64,000 bases of DNA from Thinopyrum elongatum (Eukaryota; Streptophyta; Magnoliopsida; Poales; Poaceae), in contig CM022303.1 of NCBI GenBank assembly GCA_011799875.1, positions 301,738,566-301,802,565 on the forward strand. The letters run 5' to 3'. Shown piece by piece: positions 1-11,600 of the stretch. How positions within the stretch are numbered: the first letter of the stretch is position 1; every line of letters begins with the position of its first letter. The translations under genes and the position numbers were made by a program. The notes beneath the pieces were generated by a model that saw nothing but the letters and a program-made list of their open reading frames with translations, was not told the DNA's origin and did no database searches.

Positions 1-234
1 GAACAAGTCAATATAGATACGATAATATGGCATAGAAAAAAGAAGGAACTAGCAGCTATTTACAAGAGCCTCGCAGTGTGCAATATAGCTATGAGATCCT
101 GTTGTCTGTTGGAATTTCACTTTAGAACGGTTGGTCTTGTTCTTCAAATAGTTAGCCTAGAAGAAGATACACTTGTAAGGCACATACGTAAATATGAGTT
201 CAATATGTGATCTGATCAAATACATATACCCTAC

Positions 235-1229
235 CTGATACTTTGGATCAGACCAATGTTTAACAAGGGTTGTCCAGTCTTCATCTGTAATATATTCCAC
301 TGGAGATGTTTGGGCGATTTCATTGTTAGCCTTGCCTTCAAAGTGACTTTTTCTAAGGTGATACCGATACTGTCGCAGAGCAGACTTAAAAACATCAGTG
401 CATGCTTGTTTAATTGCATCATCTTTCGGATCCAACTTGAACCACATCTGTTGAAAAAAGAATGTGAGTCTTATTAGGAGGAAGCTAGAAAGTATGGGAC
501 AGAGCAAGACAATATTACAAATTGCGATGAACAACATTACTTACGGATAAATGCTCAAGGAAGGTGTTAAACTGGGTATCGTCTTTCTCATTCCTGTACT
601 GGATCCACGTTGGGAGGATACGTGCATGACACCTAACGGCAATGGCTGCCTCTGATACTAACTTGGCTGACTCTGTAGCATCACATGGCCTTTTTAAACC
701 CGCCTCAAAATGGATCTCCATTCTTCTCCTTTAGATTTTGTTAATCTGTCAAGCATTATCCCTGATGTCTGTTTCCGCTTGCGCCGTGGTGCTAGTTCAA
801 CAACGAATATGGAAAGTGTTAGTGCACATCAAATTGTGAGAGTACATATAAAGGAGCATGCAACTGCAACTTGACTCGGTAAGGTACCATCTTGGTGTTG
901 ATGCTCATGAGGTTCATCTGATCTTGCCAAGTCCTGTTGTGTCAACAGTGCTTTAGAAGTAGTGTTAGGTGTGAAGGCAGCTTGGGAACAGGTCAGTTGC
1001 GGAGCAAACAAATGAGTAACTCGTTGAGATGCCGGTACAGTTGAAGGGGATGTTGCAGCTGGTGGAGCAGGTGATACTGTGTTTGTAGATTTAGCCAGTG
1101 GACTTGGACCTTCTACTGCACTGTAAGTACCAGCAGAATTTCGAGGGACGATCCTTTTCTGTTGCACCCGACGAGTAACACCATTCCCTACTGTATTCTC
1201 TTCCTTGCTCTTTTTTGTCTTTGCCATGT
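235..1229 (-). pseudogene. 3' exons of an En/Spm-type (Transposase_24) transposon protein
   Basis: Three minus-strand exon-like blocks are visible: about 1229-871, 791-545 and 447-235. The first begins with a lysine-rich nuclear-localisation-like stretch and then Ser/Thr/Pro-rich sequence. The second and third together read like the Transposase_24 (Ptta/En/Spm) domain, with the segments RCHARILPTWIQYRNEK, FKSALRQYRYHLRKSHFEGK and DEDWTTLVKHWSDPKYQ. Splice signals fit: CAG|GTAGGG after 235, an acceptor ending ...CAACAG at 448, and a GTAAGT donor at 544. Near position 725 the second block needs a one-base frame change, so the gene is probably dead. The 3' end lies beyond the window. The family is the TnpA-like accessory protein of CACTA elements, which binds subterminal repeats; that role is inferred from the family. 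The upstream exons continue beyond the Gypsy insertion, at 8624-13860. Confidence 0.7.
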
Positions 1230-1234
1230 CAAAG

Positions 1235-2159
1235 TGTCGTGGGAAACCACGGCCACCTATGGGGCCATGAGCCCCTTTTGGTTCGGCGGGGGGATGGGCA
1301 CGTTGCACAAAGAGCGGAGAAGCATCGCGCAGCACGACAGAGATCACACGGGCAGTCTTTACCCAGGTTCGGGCCGCCGTGAGGCGTAAAACCCTACTCC
1401 TGCTTTGGTGGATTGATGGTGGATAATGGTGGTGGACGTAGCACACTCGCCCGGCAAGGTCGCTCTGGGGGTGAGAGTGGCTACGCGCGTATGAATATGC
1501 GAGGATCCCACCCTTTCTACCGTCGCCATGGGCCTCCTTTTATAGATTAAGGGTCACCACAGTGGCAAATCAGTCTTTGCGTACTGATTAGATAGCTAAC
1601 AGTGCTATCATACCTAACTCTGCAGGCTAACAAAGCGCATTAAATGCGCCGCTCAGTGTCACATCACAGCCCGCCCGGCAGGCCCTGCCGGGCTGTTTTG
1701 CCAGCTTCGCGCCATCTCGTTTGACACGTCTCAGGACGAGTGTCATATGGAGGTGTTTGCTATAGGAAGTGGCTGCCATGTGGCAAAAAACAGCCACTTA
1801 GTCACCTTGGAGCTCGACACCGCTTCGATTAATGACTTGCGTCGCTTGTGAGGTGGAGCGGTGGAGTGGCTTGCCTCTGCTAGCCCCGGCAGGCCTGCTG
1901 GGACGATCTGGGAGCTTGCTTCCGAGGCAAAACCCAACCCTGTCGGGCTCGCTTGCCTGGCAAGGTAGGTCCTTCCCTTAGCAATGCCTTGTTCCTCTGG
2001 CTCACCTTGGCCTTCTTGACTTGCACTTGGATCCTTCAAAGGAATTGATCCTCCTTGTTTGGTCTGATCTTGGTCTTGTAATCTTGTCTTCGAGCCTGTT
2101 GGCTTGCTGTCCGTGCACAGTCAAGGGAAAACATATACCCCTGTCTGTGTTCCCTGACA
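1235..2159 (-). repeat. 3' LTR of the Gypsy-like element (left copy)
   Basis: 925 bases, pairing with 7693-8618. Plus-strand ends are TGTCGTGGGAAACC and CCCTGACA. It contains a minus-strand ORF (about 2039-1743) opening with a Glu/Gln-rich stretch, also open in the other LTR. The adjacent interior side (2160-2175) reads GGCCCGGGGTCATA on the minus strand, a weak polypurine-like tract. Confidence 0.85.
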
Positions 2160-2552
2160 TATGACCCCGGGCCTAAGCCATACGTGTCATTGGGCACATT
2201 GGGTTAGGCCCCAAACAGTGCACGGACACGTGGCAAAAAAGGGCTGCTCCCATCATGGTTCGTCATGATGACCAGTCAATCCAACGTCCACTTCGCGCAA
2301 TTACTGCGAGTCGTGGGGTCATGGGACATTTGCAGTTAATGTAAAATGGTAACTTCTTAAGTGTCGCGTCCCCGCTCCATGCTTTTTCCCCTTAAGATAG
2401 GAAAATGCAGAATGGCACGGTTCACTTGTTGCATGTCCTGCCCTCCCATCATCTTCCTCCGCAAACCAAACAACCGCCCCTCCTTTCTCTCCCTCGCCCA
2501 TCGCCGTTCCCCCACCTGATTCCTTCCCCCGTTCGCACCGGCGTCTGCGGGA

Positions 2553-5500
2553 ATGGGGAAGAAAACTGCAGCAAAAGGGAAGCAGACGGCCGCGGCGAAG
2601 GAGGTGGTCGCCGAGGGAAGCAAGAGGGCGGCAGAACTGGACAAGAAGCGGAGGGGAGACGTCATCTTCTTCCCATCGAACCTGGACGGCCCGGTTCTGC
2701 AGGCAAGGTATGGGTACTTGTGGGGGAGGGAAATCCCAAAAGGGCACGGTGCGCCCAATGTTTTGGCGGAGGGGGAAGAGGATCCGCCAAATTCATACCG
2801 ATTCTCCTGCGCATATTTCATCTGCGGCCTCTGCCCCCCCCCCCTTTCTGATTTCTTTGAGGCGATGATGACGATTTATGGATTCCACCTCCTGGACTTC
2901 ACGCCAAATGCAATGGCGACCATGGCCATCTTTGCCCATTTGTGTGAGAATTTTGTTGGAATCGCCCCCAATGTTGATCTGTTCAGGCATTACTTTGTCC
3001 CGCGGGTGGAGAACAAAACTCACCACTCTGGGAACATCAGCTGGATGCCACGGGGGGCAAGGAAGTCCTGGGATTATATCCCTAGTCTGCAGCGCGAGAG
3101 ATGGGATGAGTGGAGAGGAGACTGGTGCTGGATTGAGGATGAGAAAGCCCCAGAGTTCTGCGAAGCACGAACAGTGTGTGTCGAGCGCAGCAAGGAATGG
3201 AGCGCATTCGGCCTCACCAATGATAGGCTTCGCCAGGCAATAAACAGGATCACCTGCCTGAAGGCTGCCGGGCTAACCATTGAGCACGTAGGGGCAGATT
3301 TTCTCCTTCGTCGCATCTCGCCACTTCAGAAGAGGGATAGACCCGCCTGGTTGTATGGTGATGCTAGAGACAGGATGAGATTGCTCCCAGGTTTGGCCAA
3401 TAACTTGTCTGTTTATGGCCACGCCTGGTTGTGTGACCAGCTGTTTGGCCGCTTCGAGCTGTTCAAGCTCCCGGCAACCATTATCCCTCTGAATGTCAAT
3501 TCGGCCCGGGACCAGATCTTGAAGTGGATGCCGGATTGCAACGCTCATGGGGTGGCAGGTGATTGGCGGTTGCCCACTCTTGACGAAGAACTTGAATGGT
3601 CCAACTTCTTGGCGGAGAGGGCTGTCAGGGTGGAGACCAACGTGTACAAACACACCTCCACCGTGGAGGCAGCGTTTATCAAGAGAAGGATTGAGGAGGA
3701 CAAAGCTGCCCGAATTGCTGCAATGGAAGGGCTGCAAAGGTCGGGAAGGGAAAAGTTGAGGATGAGAGTTCCTCCCATGATGGTAGCGAGGCGCAGGCCA
3801 CGGAAGAGGTTGCCGGGGAAGATCTTACCGGGGAAGATCTTGCCGGGGACGAGATTTCCGGGCTTCAGGCTCTAGCTTCTGCGATAGCAGAGCTCCAAAA
3901 GGAGGAGGAGGCTGCTGAGGCAGTGGAGCCCAAAGCAGAGTGTCTCACGGCTGGTCCTCAAGCCCCCGAGCCGATTTTGGATCAGCGTCCCCGCAGGCGT
4001 GCTGCTAACCGGGGAACAGTGGCCCCAAATCTAGCGCCTGCTGCCAAGAAGGTGAAGAAGACAACCACCAGAAATACCAAGACAGTCATGGCATGCCGCC
4101 AGTCTCCTCGCCTTGCCGGGATCAAAGCTTCTCCCGCCAAGAAATCGGTGGATGTGGAGGGCGATTCCAGCTCTCATTCTGGCTCGAGCTCTTCGCAGAG
4201 TTCGTCTTCATCGGAGCCCCCAGCGCTTCAGCAGGGTTTGGGGCTGCCGGAAAGCTCCGCCCCTTCATCCCAGAAGAGAGGCAGAGCATCCCCGCCACCC
4301 AAGGAATTTGATTTGAGCTCCATGCTCATTGATGAGGAGTAAGGAAGATTTCCCTTTCTGTGATAACTTTAATATACTTGATTATGTTTGCTGGCTGACC
4401 TTTTGTTTTGCTGTCGTTGGCAGGGAGGAGGAGGAAATGGAGACCCTCATCCATCGGTCAAAGTGGCTCCGACGTGCTGGGTCGCCGAAGACTGTGGGGA
4501 GCTTGGGTTTGGTGGGGAGCAATACGGAGCATCCCGCACCGAGCCCCCAGCCCAGCTCCCGGCCTGAAAGTGGAGGGCTGGTTCCTTCTGCTGGGGGCAA
4601 CGGAGATGAACTTCCCACCCCTCCAGCTAGAGGAGGCGGCAAGACGACACGGGATGAGCCCTCCCTGGAAGGGTATGTTCCTCCCGCTGACCCAGCCAAA
4701 GGACCCCTGGCGAGACCCTCCGTGGATGAGTCTGCACAGAGCGTCGCCGTGGCTGCCGCGGCAGGGTGTGGAGTTCATGGCCCGGCAACTGATGCTATCG
4801 ATGAAACTGAGGCCCCTGCCCGGCAGGCTTCGACGGGTACTTAACTTCCACTCTTCTCCTTCTTTCTGTTATGTATCCCCTCTCCTTATATCCTGGTAAT
4901 CTAAAACTTCTGCCTTTTTGTGCCATTCTCTTTTCCTTTCATCCGCAGTCCTCTAGGCCAAAGAGCCAGAACTGTTGGAAGAGGTGGCCAGCATAGGGAG
5001 AGCTGCCGTGCACGAGGCCGCCAAGATCGCCACCGCGGAGGGACAGGGCCCCGCTGCCGGGAGTGTTCAAGATTCTTTGGCGGTGGCGGAACATACTTCT
5101 GAAAGTGCTCCAGAGGTGGGAGTGGTGGTCGAGGGGAAGATTCCCCTCCGAACCATGGATCCCCTTCCCTCCTTTGGGCCCGTGGTGGGGACCTCGCCAT
5201 CCCCCTCAAACCAGTTGGCGCAGGTGTTGGTGCAGCCTGGGATTGGAGCCCCCGGCCCTTCGGCATCGACGAATGTGGAGCTTGATGAAGAGCTCCAGCA
5301 AATCCTGGCGTCGCTGCACCAAGGGGTTGAAGAATCGGGCGATTCTGTTGCCGTTGCAATGGATTTGTCCTTCCTGGAGTTCGTGGCGGCGGGTATCAAA
5401 GAAATGCAGGCCCGAGACGACCAGAAGTGGCAGGCGCTCAAAGAGCAGCGCGAGTCCGCCAACAAAGTGGACCAGAAGCTAAAGGACAAGTGCCTAGAGC

Positions 5501-6530
5501 TGCATGAATGGCATGGCATGCAGTTCCAGGTACTTATGAGGCAGCAGGAGGCGATCTTGATGACAAGGGAAGATGTCATAGCCCGTGAAGCGCGCCTGGC
5601 GGATCACAAGGCACGTCTGGACGCCAGAAAGCAAGAGATTTCTCTCCAGGAGGAGAAGCTTGTAGCCATCCTTCGCGCCAAAGATGATGATCTAGAAGCC
5701 CTCATGAAGCAACGCACCAAGGAGTTGGAGGACAAGCACAAAGCTGCCCTGGACATCCTCACAACTGATTCTACTGTTCGACTAAAGAAACTCACTGATG
5801 ATCTTGCTACCGCATCCGCTGCCAGGACTAACCTTGATCGATAGGTGACTAAGCTAACTGAGGAGCTTGCCGGGAGCACCAAGGAGATGGAGGCTCTCAC
5901 GGAGGAAGCGTGAAAGGCGGAGGTCCTTCTGAGCGATGTGCAGTCGCAGCTTTCCTCCAGGACCCAAGGCCTTGAAACCGCCAACGGCACCATCACAGAT
6001 CTGAAGGCCAGGATCGGCACCTTGGAAAGAACGACAGAGTCCAACGGAGCCCACCAGCAACAGCTGTCCAAAGATCTAGACACCGCCCAGTGCCTCCGGA
6101 AAGGTGCAGAGGACAAGCTGACGAACCAATCCAAGCAAGTGAACCTCTAGATCAGGAGCATGATTGACATCGCTATGTGCCTTGCATCCCAGACCGTAGC
6201 GATGGGAATGGACGGGCCAGCTTTCTTGATCAACAGGCAGGAGGTCCCTAGTGCCAAGCTGGGAGTTTTTTCAATGAGCTAATCGAAAAGCTGAGGGTGC
6301 ATGAAGAGGGGAGGGCCAAGTGCTTCGTGACCGAGTCCCGGAAGCTTGCTCACAACGCCCTCCTCATGGTCCTGAGCAACATCGCCTGCCGTCATCCAGA
6401 CCATGACCTTGCCGACGGATTTAAGGAGCCGCCAGTGGGTGCTGATGTTCCAGCTGCCAAAGAGAAAGCTGCCCCTCTGGCCGCCAGGGCCCTTCACGTC
6501 CCAACGGCTTCACGCAGTCACCAGGCTTGA
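2553..6530 (+). pseudogene. Antisense ORF of the Gypsy element: 'putative gypsy type transposon' domain plus coiled coil
   Basis: From ATG 2553 a long frame encodes a Lys/Ala-rich start and then a domain like PF04195 (Transposase_28), with YGYLWGREIPKGHG and FFEAMMTIYGFHLLDFTPNA. It ends at 3873 after a frame change near 3735-3755; the other frame continues with acidic and Ser-rich sequence. A GTAAGG donor at 4338 and TTGGCAG acceptor at 4423 define intron 1; a GTACTT donor at 4837 and ATCCGCAG acceptor at 4948 define intron 2. From 5340 to 6530 the product is a long Gln/Lys/Glu/Leu-rich coiled coil. Breaks are TAG 4954, TAG 5842, TGA 5911, TAG 6148 and a frame change at the T6 run 6266-6271. 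Lying opposite to the LTR direction, it fits the antisense ORF known from Tat-lineage elements. Its function is unknown. Confidence 0.75.
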
Positions 6531-7671
6531 CTCCGAGCTATTCTTTTCATCGTGCTATCCTGTAACAAAACATGATGTATGCTTCGTGTTTAGGTGTTGT
6601 ACTGTTTATGTTTGCATGGAGCTGATGTCCCCTACTTAATCTTAAATGCATGTTTATCCATCTGAGCTTATATGCTTGTGTTCATACGATTAGTCCCTAT
6701 GCATGTTCTGGTTGCTTGCCGGTATCATATTGCCATGATTGTCATAAGGGTCCAGCCCTTAACATTCATCTTGGCGTGGATGCGTCCCGGCAAGTTTTTC
6801 CTTGGTAGCTCTCGATGAAGCCACTTGTTCTGTGAGCAAGGCTCGGGACAGAACGAGGGTGCAGACAAAGAACTAGCCAAGGTTCCATCACACGAAGGAT
6901 TTCATAGTACGAACACTTGCTAAAACCGAGGGATAAACCGATGCAAAAATCTAGGATTCATCAAAAGGAAATGATTGCGTGGACTTAGCTTTTGTTCTTG
7001 TTCCTTCCCATCCTTTCCAGTTGCGTGCGTTTGGCGTGCTCGCGATACCCGGAAAGACGGAGGCCAAGCGACTAACTCTCTGGTTCCCGGCAGGGACCAA
7101 CGTGTATGGCGGGCGGCAGGATATGGTGCCGAGCTTTCCCGGCCCCTCTTTCTCTCCTCCACTCTTTCGAACAATCCGACAGCGGCTGGCGTATGAGTCC
7201 CGCCAGTGCGGACGGCCTTGCCGGAGCATACTTGCTAGGGCATCGATCAATGGATTCGTACCAGCGTTTTACTCAGGGTTTCCCTAAGCAGGGTAAATGT
7301 TAAACCGAGTATCGCGTGGTACTCATCAACATTGACGATGCCAGGGCCAGAGTAGTTCGATTGCCGAAGAGGGAGAGAGATGGAAAGAGGAGCCTCGTTC
7401 CCGCGTGCCTTGCCCCTTCTCCCCGGACAGCGCCCAATCGATGGTCACGTCGCCTAGGCCGCCTCGGGGGGAGCATACCACCACCAGCACCGATCTTCAC
7501 CGCGGCCGTGACCGTGGTGGGATGAGATGATGAACAAAGCAGGTGCGGGGACGGCCCTGCTCTCCCGCTTTGTCTTCATATCTCCATGAGCACCACTGAC
7601 GCCAAAAGATTTGGCTAGGCTGCAATGGAGATGATGCACTACCAACGCTCTCGGTTTCGCGCAAGTGATCC
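6531..7671. other. Internal non-coding part of the Gypsy-like element
   Basis: No protein-coding similarity was seen on either strand; ORFs here are short and overlapping. By position it is the 3' flank of the antisense gene and, in element orientation, the leader next to the 5' LTR. A gag gene would be expected somewhere in this interior and is not visible. Confidence 0.6.
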
Positions 7672-7688
7672 CCCTACCTGGCGCGCCA
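7672..7688 (-). other. Putative primer-binding site
   Basis: Read on the minus strand the bases just inside the right LTR give TGGCGCGCCAGGTAGGG after a 4-base spacer. This form, starting TGG as the complement of a tRNA CCA end, is what I remember next to 5' LTRs of many grass Gypsy elements. The tRNA was not identified. It is the main argument that the element points to the minus strand. Confidence 0.5.
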
Positions 7689-7692
7689 AAGA

Positions 7693-8618
7693 TGTCGTGG
7701 GAAACCACGGCCACCTATGGGGCCATGAGCCCCTTTTGGTTCGGTGGGGGGATGGGCATGTTGCACAAAGAGCAGAGAAGCGTCGCGCAGCACGGCAGAG
7801 ATCACACGGGCAGTCTTTACCCAGGTTCGGGCCATCGTGAGGCGTAAAACCCTACTCCTGCTTTGGTGGATTGATGGTGGATAATGGTGGTGGACGTAGC
7901 ACACTCGCCCGGCAAGGTCGCTCTGGGCGCGAGAGTGGCTATGCGCATATGAATATGCGAGGATCCCACCCTTTCTACCATCGCCTTGGGCCTCCTTTTA
8001 TAGATTAAGGAGTCACCATAGTGGCAAATCAGTCTTTGCGTACAGATTAGATAGCTAACAGTGCTATCATACCTAACTCTGCAGGCTGACAGAGCGCATT
8101 AAATGAGCCGCTCAGTGTTACATCACAGCCCGCCCGGCAGGCCCTGCCGGGCTGTTTTGCCAGCTTCGCACCTGCTCATTTGACATGTCTCAGGACGGGT
8201 GTCATATGGAGGTGTTTGCTGTAGGAAGTGGCTGCCATGTGGCAAAAAGCAGCCACTTAGTCACCTTGGAGCTCGACACCGCTTCAATTAATGACTTGCG
8301 TCGCTTGTGAGGTGGAGCGGTGGAGTGCCTTACCTCCGCCAGCCCCAGCAGGCCTGCCAGGACGATCTGGGAGCTTCCTTCCGGGGCAAAACCCAAACCT
8401 ACCGGGCTCGCCTGCCCGACAAGGTAGGTCCTTCCCTTAGCAATGCCTTGTTCCTCTGGCTCACCTTGGCCTTCTTGACTTGCACTTGGATCCTTCAAAG
8501 GAATTGATCCTCCTTGTTTGGTCTGATCTTGGTCTTGTAATCTTGTCTTCGAGCCTGTTGGCTTGCTGTCCATGCACAGTCAGGGGAAAACATATACCCC
8601 TGTCTGTGTTCCCCGACA
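7693..8618 (-). repeat. 5' LTR of the Gypsy-like element (right copy)
   Basis: 926 bases, plus-strand ends TGTCGTGGGAAACC and CCCCGACA. The shared minus-strand ORF (about 8573-8202) is longer here (123 codons), so it extends through differences seen in the left copy. The CAAAG target duplication follows directly at 8619-8623. Confidence 0.85.
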
Positions 8619-8623
8619 CAAAG

Positions 8624-11600
8624 CCGTACCCACAATACAAAAGAATAAAATCGCTCTTTAGAACTCATTGATGCATGATACAGACAAGCAATACTTTGAT
8701 GTAAGACAACCGTATGAGGAGGATGGAATATGTAAGAAAAACAGGACGGCGTGACATATTCACAGCTACGATGTGTAATCTATGCAGAAGAATTTTCAAG
8801 AAAATAGAAGTAATGCAAGCTAGACACCATATGAAAGATGCAACCAATATCAATCTGCCAAGTTAAAAGTGTCTTGTCATCAGTGGCATTTCGAAAAATT
8901 AGAAGCAGTACAACCTAGAAATCGATGCAAGATGCAACCACTATCACACTGCCAAGATAAAAGCGTCCAATCATGAGTGATTGATGCGGGATACACAACA
9001 ACAGTACTTTGATGTAAGACCATGGTATGTTAGATAGATGCAGTGTATTCTAGACACATAAAGGCATGTCATATGCACATGTATAACGTATAAACTCAGC
9101 AGGTGCAATTTAATCAAAATAGAAGAAATACAAGCTAGACAACATATGTAACATGAAACCAATTATCACACTGTCAACTTAGAGCCAGCACCTGCGATGG
9201 TGGAGTGTGGGAGATGAACTCGTAATGTAGACTTGGGACTTCAACTCCATTAGCAGTAGCAGTGGCAAATCTAGAGAGTCTCTGTTTGCGTCGGTCCAGA
9301 GGACCACCAACATCCCCTAACTTACTCTTTTCCTTCCTCTTTTTTGATATTGCCTTTTGAAGTCAAAACCACAAGAAGATGAATAAAATTAGCTCTGCAT
9401 AACTGGTTGATGCATGATACAGACGAACACTACTTTGATGTAATGCAAGCGCATGATAGGAGGATGGAACATATACAACAAAAAAATGACAGCATTGCAT
9501 ATTCACACGTACGATAGGATGATGGAATATGTATGAAAAATAGTAAGCAGAAGGCATTTCAACAAAATTAGAAAAAATGAAAGCTAGGCACCATATGAAC
9601 ATGCAACCAATATCACTCTACCAGGTAAAAAGTGTCTCATCATAAGTGCCATTTCAACCAATTAGAAGCAGTGCAAGCTAGAAGGCAATGCAAGATGCAA
9701 CCTACATCACACTCCCAAGTTAAATTTGTCTTATGGGTAAGTGATTGTTGCAGGTATAAGTTGTAAGCTACGCAGATGCAATTTAACAAAATTAGAAGCA
9801 ATACAAACTAGACATCATACGAAACATGCAAGCACATATAACAGTGCCAAGTTAGAGCAAGCACCTGTGATGGTGGAGTAGGGGAGATGTGCTCATCATC
9901 TACACAGCTACTGTGACTGTCCAGCCTTGTGTTGTCTTGCGAATCTTGTTGGGAGGATGGCGGAGTAGAATCTGTAGAGACCCTCTATTTGAGTTGCTCC
10001 GAAGGACCACCGTCATCCACTGCCTTACTAATTTCCTTCAGCTATATTGATTTTGCATTGTGAAGTCAAACCGATAAGAAAAAGGAATAAAATTCAATCT
10101 TCGGAACTCATTCATGCATGATGCTGACAAACACTACTCGGATGAAAGGCAAACACGTCATATGAGGATGGAATATGTACGAAAAACAGGATGGCGTGAC
10201 ATATTCAGACCTATTATGTGGTAACTAAGCAGAAGGCATTTCAACAAATTAGAAGCACTGCAAGCTAGACACCATATGAAAGATTCAACCAATATCACTC
10301 TGCCAAGTTCAAACTGTCTGGCGTTTCAACAAATTAGAAGCAGTACATGCTAGAAATCATATGCAAGACGCAACCAATGTCACAGTGACGACTTAAAGGT
10401 GCCTCATCATAAGTGACTGATGCGGGATACGCAAGAACAGTAGTTTGATGTAAGAACATGGTGTGATCAGATATAGTATGTTCTAGAAACAGGAACACGT
10501 GTCATATTCACAGGTATGATGTGTAAAGTAAGCAGATGCAATACAACAAAGTTAGAAGCAATACAAGCTAGACATCATACGCAATATGCAACCACATATA
10601 ATAGTGCCAAGTCAGAGCAAACACCTGTGATGGTGGAGTAGGGGAGATGTGCTCATCATCTACAGAGCTACGTTGACTGTCTAGCCTTGCATTGTCTTGC
10701 GAATCTTGTTGGGAGGATGGTGTAGTAGAATCTGTAGAGACCCTCCATTTCAGTTGCTTCGAAGGACCACCATCATCCAATGCCTTACCAATTTCCTTCC
10801 GCTTTATTGATTTTTCATTGTGAGGTCAAACCGACAAGAAAAAGGAATAAAATTCGCTCTTCAGAACTCATTCATGCATGATACTGACGAACACTACTCT
10901 GATGAACGGGAAAGTGATGATACGAGGATGGAATATGTACGAAAAACTGGACGGCATGACATATTCACCCCTATGATGTGGTAACTAAGCAGAAGGCACT
11001 TCAACAAATTAGAATCACTGCAAGCTAGACACCATATGGAAGGTGCAACCAATATCACTCAGCCAAGTTAAAACTGTCTCGTCATAGGTGGCATTCATCA
11101 AATTAGAAGCACTACATGCTAGAAATCATATTCAAGATGCAAATCAATATCACACTGCCAACTTAAAGGTGTCTCATCATAAGTGCCTGATGCAGGACAC
11201 ACAAGAAGAGTAGTTTCATGTAAGAACATGGTGTGATAGACAGATATAGTATGTCCCAAAAACAGGAAGGCGTGTCATATTCACACGTATAATGTATAAG
11301 CTAAGCAGATGCAGTTTACACTAATTAGAAGCAATACAAGCTAGACACCATATGCAACATGCAACCAGATATCACACTGCCAAGTTAGAGCAAGCACCTG
11401 GGATGGTGGAGTAGGGGAGCGGAGACTTGGAACTTGTAATGCACTAGTTGTACGAGGAGAATCCGTACAGATGCTCCGTTTACGTTGCTGCAGAGGAACA
11501 CCATCATCGCCTTCCTTACTCTTTTCCTTCCTCTTTTTTGATTTTGCCTTGTCAAGTCAAACCCACAAGAAAAAGGAATAAAATTTGCTCTTCAGAACTC

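Larger units (their letters stand above)
1235..8618 (-). mobile_element. Non-autonomous Gypsy-like LTR retrotransposon (Tat/RIRE2-like layout)
   Basis: Two similar LTRs (1235-2159 and 7693-8618) bound a 5.5-kb interior and are flanked by the 5-bp target duplication CAAAG (1230-1234 and 8619-8623). On the minus strand the LTR starts TGTCGGGGAACACAG and ends CCCACGACA. Four bases inside the right-hand LTR the minus strand reads TGGCGCGCCAGGTAGGGG, which looks like a primer-binding site, so the element is read right to left. No gag, protease, integrase or reverse transcriptase is recognisable on either strand. The only gene-like content is the plus-strand (antisense) pseudogene at 2553-6530. Antisense ORFs are known in Tat-lineage Gypsy elements such as Grande and RIRE2; assignment here is inference. 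The LTRs differ at a few dozen sites by eye, so the insertion is not recent. Confidence 0.8.

Noticed and set aside
829..1446. 205-codon minus-strand ORF taken as one protein
   Set aside because: Its first third is LTR sequence of the Gypsy element and only the part below 1230 is transposon exon; the fusion is a by-product of the insertion.
1235..8618. Gypsy-like element oriented on the plus strand, with 2553-6530 as its gag
   Set aside because: The plus-strand LTR would start TGTCGTGG with no plausible primer-binding site after 2159, while the minus orientation gives a good PBS-like site at 7688-7672. The protein also resembles the PF04195 family, not gag.
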